The position numbers and the translations under genes were made by a program. A stretch of DNA of 34,889 bases from Thermoplasmata archaeon (GTDB taxonomy: Archaea > Thermoplasmatota > Thermoplasmata > Methanomassiliicoccales > Methanomethylophilaceae). The stretch covers positions 1-34,889 of the forward strand of contig SUSX01000008.1 of NCBI GenBank assembly GCA_015063195.1. Reading direction: 5' to 3'. Positions 8,087 through 16,738 of this stretch are shown in pieces. Within the stretch, counting starts at the first letter, position 1; each line of letters begins with the position of its first letter. The notes under the pieces are model-generated. The model was not told the origin of the DNA, made no database searches, and saw only the letters and a list, made by a program, of their open reading frames with translations.

Positions 8087-8569
8087 ATGACTATTGTAAC
8101 ACTTCATACAAACATGGGAGACATAGCCATCAAAATGTACGATGACATGCCCATCACTGCAGGAAACTTTGTAAAACTTGCAAAAGAAGGATTCTACAAC
8201 GGACTCACATTCCACAGGGTTATCGCAGACTTCATGATTCAGGGAGGATGCCCCGAAGGTACAGGATGCGGCGGACCCGGATACTCAATCAAAGATGAAT
8301 TCGTCCCCGGACACTCAAATGTCAGAGGAACAATCTCAATGGCAAATGCAGGACCTAACACAGGCGGTAGCCAGTTCTTCATCAACACAGTCGATAATGA
8401 CTACCTTGACTGGGACAATAAGAGGACACCTTACGCACACCCCGTCTTCGGAGAAGTCGTTGACGAGGCAAGCATGATGGTTGTCGATAAGATCGGTAAC
8501 TGCAAGACAGGAAGGAACGACAAGCCCCTTACTCCTGTTGTCATCGAATCCGTTGACGTTACAGAATAA
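8087..8569 (+). CDS. peptidyl-prolyl cis-trans isomerase, cyclophilin type
   Basis: Catalyses proline cis-trans isomerisation during protein folding. At 160 residues it has the normal length for a single-domain cyclophilin. Visible landmarks are [14 protein letters not shown] (active-site Arg and the FMIQGG core, residues 43-56), [19 protein letters not shown] (residues 84-102) and HPVFGEV. There is no signal peptide, so it is cytoplasmic. A TATA-like CATTATAG lies about 30 bases before the ATG, suggesting its own leaderless promoter. It converges on the PIN-domain gene, with 2 bases between their stops. Confidence 0.93.
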   Translation: MTIVTLHTNMGDIAIKMYDDMPITAGNFVKLAKEGFYNGLTFHRVIADFMIQGGCPEGTGCGGPGYSIKDEFVPGHSNVRGTISMANAGPNTGGSQFFINTVDNDYLDWDNKRTPYAHPVFGEVVDEASMMVVDKIGNCKTGRNDKPLTPVVIESVDVTE

Positions 8570-8571
8570 AC

Positions 8572-8937
8572 TCACTTGAGGGGTCTCCCCTCAACTATCA
8601 AATGTGTTCCCGACCTGAGATAAATCAGCGGGACACCTTGTTTTCTTAATTTTCCTCTTAGCGCCTTATCATTTGTAAGAACATATGCATTCTTCATGAT
8701 TGCCAATTCTATTACTGAAGCATCGCCTGACGCCTCCGTAGGAATGATGTCGTATCTTCTGGCAAGATCGAGCGCAGCTTTGGCAAATTTATGATCCAAA
8801 TGCTTAAGTTCTCCGATAAGTGGTCCAGGCACTAAGAACTGCACATCCCCCAAGACTTCACGTACTGCATAGTCAAGATTGATGCGCAGTTCAAAAGGCA
8901 TTAGTAAAGCGTTTGTGTCGAGAACGACTTTCTGCAT
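8572..8937 (-). CDS. PIN-domain protein, Fcf1/Utp24-like
   Basis: The 121-residue protein consists of a single PIN nuclease domain. The acidic residues expected for metal binding are visible in VVLDTNALLMPF, GPLIGELKHLDH, EASGDASVIELA and TNDKALR. In archaea such proteins are linked to rRNA processing, and this one follows aIF2-gamma and S6e, which supports a role in ribosome biogenesis. The ORF track starts 13 codons earlier inside aIF2-gamma; the ATG at 8937, 5 bases after the aIF2-gamma stop, begins directly at the domain (MQKVVLDTN). It could instead be a general RNase, but the missing antitoxin partner argues against a VapC toxin. Confidence 0.82.
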   Translation of the reverse strand: MQKVVLDTNALLMPFELRINLDYAVREVLGDVQFLVPGPLIGELKHLDHKFAKAALDLARRYDIIPTEASGDASVIELAIMKNAYVLTNDKALRGKLRKQGVPLIYLRSGTHLIVEGRPLK

Positions 8938-8942
8938 AAGAC

Positions 8943-10178
8943 TTACTCGATGATACCGTATCCGATAAGTCTCCATTTATTGGAGATTCTTCTGGATATT
9001 GCAACCCTCTGTCCTTTGACAATACAGACCGGAATCTTGAGGACAACCTGGATGCTGCCTCCCTTTCCGTTCTTCACGATACCGATGGTTGTTGCGGTAC
9101 CGATGCTGAGCATCAAAGGTTCATTGGATTTGATCTCATCAACCTTAAGATCGGATGAAGAACCGACGACACGGTCCAACAACACAGTCTTCATTGAGAA
9201 ATCGTGAGCAACCTCAGGAAGGTTTCCGGGAATACCGACCATCCTTCCGGTAAGTCCGTCTGACTTTGTGATCGAGGGATCGAGTGATGTTCCGATTGAG
9301 ATAAGTCCTCCGGGACTTACCTTCTTAACACTCTTTCCTCCGGCGAAGAGTGATGTTACTTTTGTTGTAACTCTCTGCCAGACTGCCTTTCCTCCGACTT
9401 CGGTCTTGATTCCAGGCACGATTTCGATTTCATCTCCGACAGACAGTGTTCCCTGAATGAGTGAACCTCCAAGGACTCCTCCCTTCAACTCCTTAGGCGT
9501 TGTACCGGGGGAGTTGATATCGAAAGAACGTGCAACATGCATGAGTGCGGGAGAATCTACATCCCTCTCTGTGTTCTGCACAATCTCTGTCTCGATGGTC
9601 TCGATCAATTTGTCAATATTTACACCGCTGTTTGCGGAAATGGGTACGATGGGTGCATTTTCAGCAATCGTTCCCTTGACGAACTCTTTGATCTGCTTGT
9701 AATTCTCAACTGCCTGTTCCCTTGTAACGATATCGATCTTGTTCTGAACAATAATGATCTTCTCGATACCTACAATTGACAGTGCCATGAGGTGCTCCTT
9801 TGTCTGAGGCTGGGGACACTTCTCGTTTGCTGCAACGAGAAGGATAGCCCCATCCATAAGAGCTGCACCTGAGAGCATTGTTGCCATGAGAGTCTCGTGA
9901 CCGGGAGCATCTACAAATGATACTGCCCTGAGGAACTCTGTCTCGGCACCGCATTTGGGACACTTAGGCTGTGTGCTGTATGCAGCTGCGCCCTCACAAT
10001 CGGGACACTTATAGAAAGCAACGTCGGCATATCCAAGTCTGATGGAGATACCTCTCTTGACTTCCTCTGAGTGACGGTCTGCCCACTCTCCACTGAGAGC
10101 TTTGGTCAATGTTGTTTTACCATGATCGACATGACCGATCATCCCGATGTTGAACTCGGGCTGCTTAGGTACCTTCAT
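8943..10178 (-). CDS. eif2g: translation initiation factor aIF2 subunit gamma
   Basis: GTP-binding core of the archaeal aIF2 heterotrimer that brings Met-tRNAi to the small ribosomal subunit. Motifs include the P-loop [10 protein letters not shown], switch region [22 protein letters not shown], and the zinc-binding knuckle [19 protein letters not shown] within the G domain that is characteristic of aIF2/eIF2-gamma. The 411-residue length is normal for the family. The gene follows S6e after 4 bases (S6e stop TAA, then TCCG, then ATG), with GCGGAG as the likely ribosome-binding site. It is the middle gene of the S6e, aIF2-gamma, PIN operon. Confidence 0.97.
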   Translation of the reverse strand: MKVPKQPEFNIGMIGHVDHGKTTLTKALSGEWADRHSEEVKRGISIRLGYADVAFYKCPDCEGAAAYSTQPKCPKCGAETEFLRAVSFVDAPGHETLMATMLSGAALMDGAILLVAANEKCPQPQTKEHLMALSIVGIEKIIIVQNKIDIVTREQAVENYKQIKEFVKGTIAENAPIVPISANSGVNIDKLIETIETEIVQNTERDVDSPALMHVARSFDINSPGTTPKELKGGVLGGSLIQGTLSVGDEIEIVPGIKTEVGGKAVWQRVTTKVTSLFAGGKSVKKVSPGGLISIGTSLDPSITKSDGLTGRMVGIPGNLPEVAHDFSMKTVLLDRVVGSSSDLKVDEIKSNEPLMLSIGTATTIGIVKNGKGGSIQVVLKIPVCIVKGQRVAISRRISNKWRLIGYGIIE

Positions 10179-10182
10179 CGGA

Positions 10183-10581
10183 TTACTCCGCTGCCTCTTC
10201 TGCGGGTGCGAGAGACTCTTCTATGGATTTGGGTCCATATTCTGCGACAGCCATGTTGATCTGTACGATCTCGGATGAGATTGCGGATCCGCGGATTGCG
10301 ATTCTCCTTCTCTGTCCGGGGTATTTCTCATGGAATCCGAGACTCTCTGAAAGAAGAAGTGTTCTCCTCCTGTTTCCGGGAAGATCTTTCCTCATAGGAG
10401 TTCCGTTTCCGTCGCTTCCGCCGGTAATCTTAAGTTTGTAGCCGGGAAGTCCTACAAAAATTCCATCTATGACCTCTCCGACGTTCTTTCCGATCAGAGA
10501 GTTCGCGTGGTGGCCGGACACGGTAACATTGTATGATTTACCGGTCTTTACGTCATTGATAACAGTTTTAAACTCTACCAT
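10183..10581 (-). CDS. rps6e: 30S ribosomal protein S6e
   Basis: Archaeal/eukaryotic small-subunit protein S6e, 132 residues: [23 protein letters not shown] at the N-terminus, and the conserved [21 protein letters not shown] basic segment in the middle. The ORF track adds 21 residues upstream (MGFLTHTFIIYFIIDRFTGVQ) that would cover the promoter; the ATG at 10581 is the homologous start, preceded by CAGGTG. The C-terminal tail ends in an acidic, Ala/Glu-rich stretch (APAEEAAE). It is the first gene of the operon with aIF2-gamma. Confidence 0.96.
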   Translation of the reverse strand: MVEFKTVINDVKTGKSYNVTVSGHHANSLIGKNVGEVIDGIFVGLPGYKLKITGGSDGNGTPMRKDLPGNRRRTLLLSESLGFHEKYPGQRRRIAIRGSAISSEIVQINMAVAEYGPKSIEESLAPAEEAAE

Positions 10582-10602
10582 TTGAACACCTGTGAATCGG
10601 TC

Positions 10603-10612
10603 TATTATAAAA
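10603..10612 (-). promoter_or_regulatory. TATA box of the S6e-aIF2gamma-PIN operon
   Basis: The minus strand reads CTATTTTATAATAG, centred about 26 bases before the S6e ATG, so the transcript is probably nearly leaderless. A second TATA-like CCTTTATAATC lies 12 bases further upstream and could be an alternative element. Confidence 0.5.
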
Positions 10613-10672
10613 TAGATTATAAAGGTATGGGTGAGAAACCCCATTAGTATAATTCAAAATATACCCAGCAAC

Positions 10673-11719
10673 TTATGATTTGGACTGTTTTTTCTTACGT
10701 CCAAATAATTTGTTGAAAAGTGTAGTCTTGAATACAGAAATAGAAGATACATCAGATGGATCCAATTCCCTGAAGAATGCTAAATGCAAAGATATGAAAT
10801 CTCCGAGAATCATTGCTCTAAAAATCCTCTCAAACACAGTCTTACCAGATACACGTACGACGTACGGTTTCAAGCCGTGAGATTTGAGTGTTGATGATGT
10901 TGCTCCAATAATATCCTTCATCAACTTGGACTGACGATACTCAACGAGAAGTATCGGCTTTAATGAAACACCATTATGTTCGACCAAGCCTACGATGTCA
11001 GAATGATTGGTATCTGGAATGTGCCCATCGAATGCGAGCATCTTCGAGTTCTCGTTAAATTGAGCTCTCCATCTTCCCGCAATTGAAGAAAATGACTCCG
11101 TGGAATATATTACTGGCACACCTTCTCTTATGATAGCTGCAATCTTCCTTGCCTCACTGTCAACAGGCTTGAGTGATGAGATGTATTTCTTCAACGAGGG
11201 GATACACTTGTTTACATCTGCCGTGATGTCCGGACCACCGACAGATTTGATAATATTGAGCATATATCCGACAGTATATCCAACTGCATTGCGAGGTTGA
11301 ATTCCTGATTTTACGGGAACAACTGAATTACTGTTAGAATCAGCCTTTTTCTTCAACTCCCCACCAGAAGTTATACAGATAATCTTACATCCGTGTTCCA
11401 CTGCCTGATCGTATACAGACAATGTTTCAAGCGTATTTCCCGAATAACTGCTGACAATTACCAACGTCTTCTCGTTTGCCCAAACCGGAAGTTCAGGGAA
11501 ACGTATGACCCTTATCGGAGTGTCTGAAAGTGTAAAAAGACAATTAGCAACTATATCGCCACCAATAGCAGAACCGCCCATACCGCAGATAAGAATCTCG
11601 TCAAAATCCACCCTAGGTAAATGGAGCTTTGTATTGATCGAACATTCCAAATCATCCACAATTCTGGATGTTTCCTCGATCATACCTTTGGGATCGGTTA
11701 TGACGATGTCTTCTGGCAT
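10673..11719 (-). CDS. bifunctional phosphoglucose/phosphomannose isomerase
   Basis: Interconverts fructose 6-phosphate with glucose 6-phosphate and mannose 6-phosphate. It is a double-SIS protein of the archaeal/Actinobacterial bifunctional family: GMGGSAIGGD (residues 46-55) and SSYSGNTLETL in the first SIS domain, and NENSKMLAF with a following conserved His in the second. The 348-residue length is typical, and the C-terminus ends in a basic tail (RKKKQSKS). The ATG is only 2 bases after the stop of aIF5B, so it is co-translated with a translation factor, an odd pairing. It could supply mannose phosphate to the glycan genes here. Confidence 0.88.
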   Translation of the reverse strand: MPEDIVITDPKGMIEETSRIVDDLECSINTKLHLPRVDFDEILICGMGGSAIGGDIVANCLFTLSDTPIRVIRFPELPVWANEKTLVIVSSYSGNTLETLSVYDQAVEHGCKIICITSGGELKKKADSNSNSVVPVKSGIQPRNAVGYTVGYMLNIIKSVGGPDITADVNKCIPSLKKYISSLKPVDSEARKIAAIIREGVPVIYSTESFSSIAGRWRAQFNENSKMLAFDGHIPDTNHSDIVGLVEHNGVSLKPILLVEYRQSKLMKDIIGATSSTLKSHGLKPYVVRVSGKTVFERIFRAMILGDFISLHLAFFRELDPSDVSSISVFKTTLFNKLFGRKKKQSKS

Positions 11720-11721
11720 AC

Positions 11722-13473
11722 TTACATTCCCCAGAATGGATCCTCTTTTCTCTTGATAGCGATAATCTCATCGAGAGTCATACGCTCATCATCATTGAGA
11801 TCCATCTTCTGGAGCTCCTTTATGGAAGATTCCAAGAGGTCGATATAAATGATATCTTCCTCTTTTGCCTGCCTTCCGATGGTGATATCATCGATGGCGC
11901 AAGCGACTTCGTCACCCTGTACTGCTTCTTTGACTACATCCTCTCCATCACGGAGACTGCGGATCTTTCCGACACTCTTACCGTTCTCATCAATGAGCTT
12001 AAGATTTGCTCTGGCTCTTCCTGCGAGAATACGGATTCCTACAATTGCAGGTTTACTTGCACGGAACACACAGTTCGGCATAATCTTGAATTTGGCAGGG
12101 AACGGGAACTCTGACCTCTTGTCAGCATCGGTCTGCTTCTTCGTACCGTCCAGCCATTCCTGATACTCTTCAATAAGCCTGTAAACAACAGGATCTGAGA
12201 AGATCTTTACATCCTGGTTCTCCAACTCTGCCTGTGCATCCTTGGAGATGTTGATGTTGAAAGCGAGAATTACTTTGTTTAAAGGATCCCCTTTTGCTGC
12301 AGCGGTCTCTACTACGTCTCTCCTTGAGAGCTCTCCCATTCCGTATTTCCTGATTGGGATACCTGCTGCCTTAGCCTCGTATGCAAGTGCTTCGAGTGAT
12401 CCTATCGCATCTGCTTTGATGAGAACTCCGTTATCCTGAACCTCAATTTTAACTGATGATTCCTCTGTCATCTCTGCGATTGCAGGATCCTTCTCATTCT
12501 TGACCACTCTCAACGGTGCGCCGGCAATGACTCCTTCCATGTTCTGACATGATATCTTCACACCAGCTGCTGCATGGAGTTCCTTGACCCTGTCAAAACG
12601 GTCACGGGGATCCATAATCTCATCCAAGGGCTTAGGTTTGAGAATCGCTTTGATTTTAGTAACTACAGGTGCACCTCTTGTACCGAGTGCTACTGTATCT
12701 CCCTGTTTGAGAACTCCGGAATAGAGAATCATGTCTAATGTCTTTCCGAGTCCCTTCTCCTCTTTTATTTCAAGGATTGTTCCTCTTCCCGGACCTTCCT
12801 CCTTTGCCAGCTGCTGCTCGAGGAAACGCTGAGCAAGTCCGATAAGCATCAACAGAAGGTCAGGTATTCCCTCTCCTTCTTTTGCACTGATAGGAACCAA
12901 TGCAACAGTCTTGGTGAAATCCTCAATCCTGTCATATCTGTCCGCATAGATTCCTTCCTCAGAAAGCTGACCGATAACTCCGTAAAGCTTGTCGTTGAAG
13001 GCCGCAATGGTATGTTCCTGCTGTGTCCTCTCGGAAAGTACGAAAGCCCTTCCTTCCTCACAGTTCCATCCCTGGATTGTATCGACTTTGTTCAATGCGA
13101 TGATGAACGGAGTCTTGTACTGCCTCAGGATTTTGATTGATTCGATTGTCTGAGGCATCAAACCTTCGCGGATGTCGATGACCAAAACCGCGATATCTGC
13201 AAGAGAACCGCCCCTTGCTCTGAGTGTAATAAAAGAGTGATGACCAGGGGTGTCGATAAACAACAACCCCGGTACATCGAATTTCTTATTTCCGATCAGT
13301 TTTCCACATACCTTGTAAATGTGGTCAATCGGAACTTCGGTGGCTCCGATGTGCTGAGTGATAGCACCCGCTTCTCTTGCCTGAACAGATGTACCTCTGA
13401 TCCTGTCAAGTAATTTCGTCTTTCCATGGTCAACATGACCCAATACGCTTACCACGGGCTGCCTTATTGTCAT
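11722..13473 (-). CDS. infB: translation initiation factor aIF5B
   Basis: Ribosome-dependent GTPase that joins subunits during initiation (archaeal homologue of IF2/eIF5B). Motifs: [12 protein letters not shown] (about 12-23), AGAITQHIGAT switch I, DTPGHHSF, and NKVD (about 127), followed by the beta-barrel and C-terminal domains. The 583-residue length is normal for archaea, and no intein is present. The ATG at 13473 follows GAGGTGAT. A 13-base inverted repeat CTCTCT-C-AGAGAG (13482-13494) overlaps that ribosome-binding site in the 30-base gap after Ndk and could damp its translation. Confidence 0.97.
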   Translation of the reverse strand: MTIRQPVVSVLGHVDHGKTKLLDRIRGTSVQAREAGAITQHIGATEVPIDHIYKVCGKLIGNKKFDVPGLLFIDTPGHHSFITLRARGGSLADIAVLVIDIREGLMPQTIESIKILRQYKTPFIIALNKVDTIQGWNCEEGRAFVLSERTQQEHTIAAFNDKLYGVIGQLSEEGIYADRYDRIEDFTKTVALVPISAKEGEGIPDLLLMLIGLAQRFLEQQLAKEEGPGRGTILEIKEEKGLGKTLDMILYSGVLKQGDTVALGTRGAPVVTKIKAILKPKPLDEIMDPRDRFDRVKELHAAAGVKISCQNMEGVIAGAPLRVVKNEKDPAIAEMTEESSVKIEVQDNGVLIKADAIGSLEALAYEAKAAGIPIRKYGMGELSRRDVVETAAAKGDPLNKVILAFNINISKDAQAELENQDVKIFSDPVVYRLIEEYQEWLDGTKKQTDADKRSEFPFPAKFKIMPNCVFRASKPAIVGIRILAGRARANLKLIDENGKSVGKIRSLRDGEDVVKEAVQGDEVACAIDDITIGRQAKEEDIIYIDLLESSIKELQKMDLNDDERMTLDEIIAIKRKEDPFWGM

Positions 13474-13503
13474 CGGATCACCTCTCTGAGAGAGTTAAAG
13501 GGT

Positions 13504-13953
13504 TTACTCGTAGATCCACTTGTCTGCGGATCTGTCGTAGGAAATGAGCTCCTCGGGTTTGAAGAAGATTGAAATCTCCCTCTCTGCAGACTCGACAGAG
13601 TCTGATCCGTGGATGATGTTCATTCCGGTCTGCATTCCGAAGTCTCCGCGGATTGTTCCGGGGGCGGACTCCTTAGGGTTGGTCTTACCCATCATGTTCC
13701 TGCATACTGAAACTGCTTCCTCTCCTTCCCAAACCATTGCGAGGACGGGCCCGGAGGTGATGTAGGAAATGAGTGAGTCGAAGAACTTCTTTCCCTTGTG
13801 CTCACCGTAATGGTTCTCTGCTACTTCCTTAGGGATGACCATCAATTTCATGGCGACAAGCTTCAATCCTTTCTTCTCGAAGCGTGAGATGATCTCTCCG
13901 CACAATCCGCGCTGGACTGCGTCGGGTTTTGCCATGAGGTATGTTCTCTCCAT
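13504..13953 (-). CDS. ndk: nucleoside diphosphate kinase
   Basis: Transfers the gamma phosphate of ATP to other NDPs through a phospho-histidine. The 149-residue protein starts [16 protein letters not shown] and has the catalytic His in NIIHGSDS (about residue 115). The ORF track begins two codons earlier at an ATG overlapping the L24e stop; the ATG at 13953 has AAGGA at a better distance and gives the family's usual N-terminus. It lies in the classical archaeal order L7Ae, S28e, L24e, Ndk, aIF5B. Confidence 0.96.
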   Translation of the reverse strand: MERTYLMAKPDAVQRGLCGEIISRFEKKGLKLVAMKLMVIPKEVAENHYGEHKGKKFFDSLISYITSGPVLAMVWEGEEAVSVCRNMMGKTNPKESAPGTIRGDFGMQTGMNIIHGSDSVESAEREISIFFKPEELISYDRSADKWIYE

Positions 13954-13955
13954 GA

Positions 13956-14174
13956 TCATTCCTTCTTTTCTGCTGCCTTGAGGCGTGCTGCCTTCTCAAT
14001 GGCGAACTTCTCGGTCCAAGCGGTCGTCCTGGGGACTCTCTTGAGCTCGATCATGTTTTTGTGGCATTTGTTTGTGCAGAAGTTGTAGACTGTTCCGTCC
14101 TTCTTCACATACATTTTACCGGTTCCGGGCTCGATGTCCTGACCGCAGAATGAACATTTTCTAATTTCTGCCAC
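13956..14174 (-). CDS. rpl24e: 50S ribosomal protein L24e
   Basis: Small zinc-binding large-subunit protein of 72 residues. The zinc ligands are visible as CSFCG (residues 8-12) and CTNKC about 24 residues later. The track starts at a GTG at 14183, but the GTG at 14174 is better: GAGGTGAT, which overlaps the S28e stop, lies 5 bases before it, and [11 protein letters not shown] matches the family N-terminus. Its 3' end overlaps the possible upstream Ndk ATG by 4 bases. Confidence 0.93.
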   Translation of the reverse strand: MAEIRKCSFCGQDIEPGTGKMYVKKDGTVYNFCTNKCHKNMIELKRVPRTTAWTEKFAIEKAARLKAAEKKE

Positions 14175-14179
14175 AGAAA

Positions 14180-14392
14180 TCACCTCATTCCAAGCTTTCT
14201 GGCCTCTCTGGATGTTTCTCTGAGCATGAGAATGTCTCCCATCCTTACGGGACCCATGATGTTCCTGGTGATGATCCTTCCCTTGTCACGGCCCTCCAAA
14301 ACACGGACCTTGACCTGTGTGGCCTCGCCGGTCATTCCCGTACGGCCGATGATTTCTACGACCTCTGACGGGATGCTGTCTGCGTCTACCAT
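14180..14392 (-). CDS. rps28e: 30S ribosomal protein S28e
   Basis: 70-residue OB-fold small-subunit protein. The stretch [41 protein letters not shown] and the C-terminal ending [11 protein letters not shown] are diagnostic of S28e. It sits 14 bases after the L7Ae stop, with AAGGTGAT as its ribosome-binding site, and its own 3' end carries the site for L24e. Confidence 0.97.
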   Translation of the reverse strand: MVDADSIPSEVVEIIGRTGMTGEATQVKVRVLEGRDKGRIITRNIMGPVRMGDILMLRETSREARKLGMR

Positions 14393-14406
14393 TAGATCAC
14401 CTTAAT

Positions 14407-14772
14407 TTAGTTCTTCAGTGACTTCACTGCTGCAACGATCTCTTCACAAACTGCCTTTCCCTTTCCGACATCGGTGATTGCGATTGATGCGGTGGGTTTC
14501 TCGAGTCCGATTGCGTTACCGAGCTCTACTTTGCTGGGAACGTAGACGAAAGGCACGTTCTTCTCGTCACAGAGTGCTGGAATGTGTGCAAGGATCTCTG
14601 GGGGCTCGACATCGACTGCCATGACGACGATTGCTGCGTCTCCGCGCTCGATGGCTTTTGTAACCTCGTTTGTTCCTTTCTTAATCTTTCCGCCGTCCCT
14701 TGCGATCTCTGCGAGGGAGTATGCTTTGTCTGACAGCTCTTTGGGTGTCTCAAACTTAACAAATACAGACAT
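14407..14772 (-). CDS. rpl7ae: ribosomal protein L7Ae (kink-turn binding protein)
   Basis: Binds kink-turns in 23S rRNA, box C/D and H/ACA guide RNAs and RNase P RNA. The 121-residue form starts MSVFVKFETPKELSDKAY; the hallmark KIKKGTNEVTKAIERGDAAIVVMAVDVEP and IPALCDEKNVPFVYV are present. The ORF track adds 15 upstream residues that belong to the leader; GAGGTAATTGAA lies before the chosen ATG. It is the first gene of the operon, and its leader may be an autoregulatory site. Confidence 0.96.
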   Translation of the reverse strand: MSVFVKFETPKELSDKAYSLAEIARDGGKIKKGTNEVTKAIERGDAAIVVMAVDVEPPEILAHIPALCDEKNVPFVYVPSKVELGNAIGLEKPTASIAITDVGKGKAVCEEIVAAVKSLKN

Positions 14773-14831
14773 TTCAATTACCTCTTTCAGGCCTGCAAGC
14801 AGGCCCTCATTATTCATCGGCTCCTGAAGAG
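14773..14831 (-). promoter_or_regulatory. structured mRNA leader of the L7Ae operon, possible L7Ae autoregulation site
   Basis: The leader, about 59 bases predicted from the TATA box, contains a perfect hairpin GGCCTGC-TT-GCAGGCC flanked on both sides by GA dinucleotides (AATGAG before, TGAAA after). This is the arrangement of the sheared G-A pairs in a kink-turn, although the outer helix would be weak. Alternatively the first transcribed bases CTCTTCAG can pair with CTGAAAGAG, which reaches into the GAGG ribosome-binding site. Repression of L7Ae by its own protein through a leader kink-turn is reported in other archaea; here it is inference. Confidence 0.35.
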
Positions 14832-14850
14832 CAAGAGGTCTAATAGTTGA

Positions 14851-14863
14851 CCATATAAAAAGG
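14851..14863 (-). promoter_or_regulatory. TATA box of the L7Ae-S28e-L24e-Ndk-aIF5B-PGI/PMI operon
   Basis: The minus strand has CCTTTTTATATGG, a good archaeal TATA element preceded by an A-rich stretch. It predicts a transcription start near 14830 and therefore a leader of about 59 bases before L7Ae, unlike the leaderless genes around it. Confidence 0.5.
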
Positions 14864-14919
14864 TTGTAGGTCTTCTATATAGTATAATGTAAAAAAGGAG
14901 CCTGAAGAACGGCTAAACA

Positions 14920-14928
14920 ATTATATTG
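14920..14928 (+). promoter_or_regulatory. TATA box of the nucleotidyltransferase-GT2 fusion gene
   Basis: AATTATATTG is centred about 25 bases before the ATG pair at 14949, predicting a leaderless transcript. It lies back to back with the L7Ae promoter. Confidence 0.4.
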
Positions 14929-14948
14929 AGTAGGTCGATAAGTCAGAC

Positions 14949-16733
14949 ATGATGCTGGTTGTTTTGGCTGCAGGCATGAGCAGTCGATTCGGAAAATCGA
15001 AGCAGACAGAACCTGTAGACGAATACGGCAATTTCATCATCGACTATTCTTTGTTCGATGCTTCCACTGCAGGTTTTGACAGAGCAATAGTAATTATCAG
15101 AAAAGAAAATGAATCACTTTTCAGAGAAACACTCGGAAAAAGATTGGAAAACAGGATGGATGTAACTTACGTATTCCAGGAGATGGATACGATTCCGGAC
15201 TCCCGCATACCGTCCGACAGAACCAAACCGCTCGGTACTGCACACGCCATTCTTTGTTGCAAAGATGTTGTGGATCAGCCTTTTGCAATAATCAACGCGG
15301 ACGATTTCTACGGACCTCAATCTTTCAGACTGGCATCGGAATTCATCAAAACAGAATGTTCTGACAGAACATACGGGTGCGTATGCTACAAAGCAGGAAA
15401 AACCATAAGTGAAAACGGAAGCGTCAAACGCGGAGTGTGTACCGTTGTCGGCGGCAATGTTGTGGAAATTACGGAATCTGCGATTACCCAGGATGCGGAC
15501 GGAAAGTTATTGGCAACACCGTTGTCCGGAGGAGATACGACAGCTATTGATTCCGATACACCGGTATCGATGAATATGTTCATCCTTCCGGAATCATCCA
15601 TGACCTATTTTGAAAAGGGATTCCAGGAATTTCTCTCCACATGGGGCAATCCGATGACCTCCGAATATCTTCTTCCTGAAGTCGTTTCCAACATTGTCAA
15701 CGACGGAAATGCAGAACTGAAATGTATAGAAACTGATGAAAAATGGTTCGGTATGACATATATAGAGGACCTCGATTCAGTTAAAACAGCCATAAGTGGC
15801 AGAATAAGGAACGGAGACTACCCGGATAATATGTATAGCCAGAACAATGGAGCAATACCGATAAGCATCTGCATCTGTGCATACAATGAGGAGAATAATA
15901 TCGAACGTACCATAAGATCCGCATTCTCACAGAACGGAGACGCTTTCACTATCGGTAAAGTCATTGCCGTATCCAGCGGAAGTACGGACAATACCGATTC
16001 CATCATCCTCAAACTTACCGAAGAGTATGAAAAACTCGTGTTTCTGCCTCAGAAAAAGAGAGAAGGAAAAAACTCAGCTATCAATCTGGCACTTGATAAC
16101 ACTGATACTGAAGTTGTTGTCCTGCTAAATGCAGACAATATATTCGAAAATAACAATTCCCTGGATGAACTCATTAAACCATTCCGTGACAAAAATATCG
16201 GAATGACCGGCGGCCATCCTGTTCCCACGAATGATATAAAATCCTTCACAGGGTTCACAGTACACCTTCTGTGGTCTATGCACCATCACGTCTCGATGAT
16301 TCACCCCAAGATTGGCGAATTGGTAGCATTCAGAGACATAGGAACCCGCCTTCCCACAGATATGCAGTCTGATGAAGATATCATCCGCATGAAACTGGAA
16401 GAAGCAGGATACAATACTGTGTACGCTCCCAAAGCTAAGATTCTCAACAGAGGCCCTGAAAATGTAAAGGATTTCATCAAACAAAGAACCAGGGTCAACA
16501 TCGGAGAAAACATAATCAAAAAGGAGTTCGAATACGACCTCCCTACGCACAATTACAGAATTCTTATCAACGCAATGTTTTCTGCAATAAAAGATCTCGG
16601 ATTCCATCCAATTAAACTGGCTTTCGGAGTTTCACTTGAGATGTACACCAGATTGAAAGCCAAAATCCACGTTGCCAAAAACAAACAGGATGACAACGTC
16701 TGGGAACAGGTAACTTCAACCAAGAAAGTGTAA
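14949..16733 (+). CDS. fusion of sugar nucleotidyltransferase and GT2 glycosyltransferase
   Basis: 594 residues with two catalytic domains. Residues 1-285 form a nucleotidyltransferase (VVLAAGMSSRFGKSKQTEPV at 4-23, RTKPLGTAHAIL, metal motif INADDFYG), of the kind found in bacterial capsule clusters. Residues 299-590 form a GT2 glycosyltransferase (PISICICAYNEENNI, AVSSGSTDNT, VLLNADN, DEDIIRMKLEEAGY). One protein would thus activate a sugar 1-phosphate and transfer it, or handle two steps of one glycan. It starts the glycan island, is divergent from the L7Ae operon and converges on the GmhA-GmhB gene with 5 bases between stops. The nucleotidyltransferase half is a candidate for the GDP-heptose pyrophosphorylase (HddC) role otherwise missing here; that is inference. 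Confidence 0.8.
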   Translation: MMLVVLAAGMSSRFGKSKQTEPVDEYGNFIIDYSLFDASTAGFDRAIVIIRKENESLFRETLGKRLENRMDVTYVFQEMDTIPDSRIPSDRTKPLGTAHAILCCKDVVDQPFAIINADDFYGPQSFRLASEFIKTECSDRTYGCVCYKAGKTISENGSVKRGVCTVVGGNVVEITESAITQDADGKLLATPLSGGDTTAIDSDTPVSMNMFILPESSMTYFEKGFQEFLSTWGNPMTSEYLLPEVVSNIVNDGNAELKCIETDEKWFGMTYIEDLDSVKTAISGRIRNGDYPDNMYSQNNGAIPISICICAYNEENNIERTIRSAFSQNGDAFTIGKVIAVSSGSTDNTDSIILKLTEEYEKLVFLPQKKREGKNSAINLALDNTDTEVVVLLNADNIFENNNSLDELIKPFRDKNIGMTGGHPVPTNDIKSFTGFTVHLLWSMHHHVSMIHPKIGELVAFRDIGTRLPTDMQSDEDIIRMKLEEAGYNTVYAPKAKILNRGPENVKDFIKQRTRVNIGENIIKKEFEYDLPTHNYRILINAMFSAIKDLGFHPIKLAFGVSLEMYTRLKAKIHVAKNKQDDNVWEQVTSTKKV

Positions 16734-16738
16734 CCGGA

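Noticed and set aside
8572-8937. PIN protein as a VapC-type toxin
   Set aside because: No antitoxin gene is next to it, and it lies in an operon with aIF2-gamma and S6e, so the rRNA-processing Fcf1-like reading is preferred.
9537-9779. Plus-strand ORFs inside aIF2-gamma, and many similar antisense ORFs in other core genes
   Set aside because: They are shadows of conserved genes on the other strand and lack their own start signals.
10582-10644. Hydrophobic N-terminal extension of S6e (MGFLTHTFIIYFIIDRF...)
   Set aside because: It is the translated promoter region containing the TATA box; S6e has no membrane segment.
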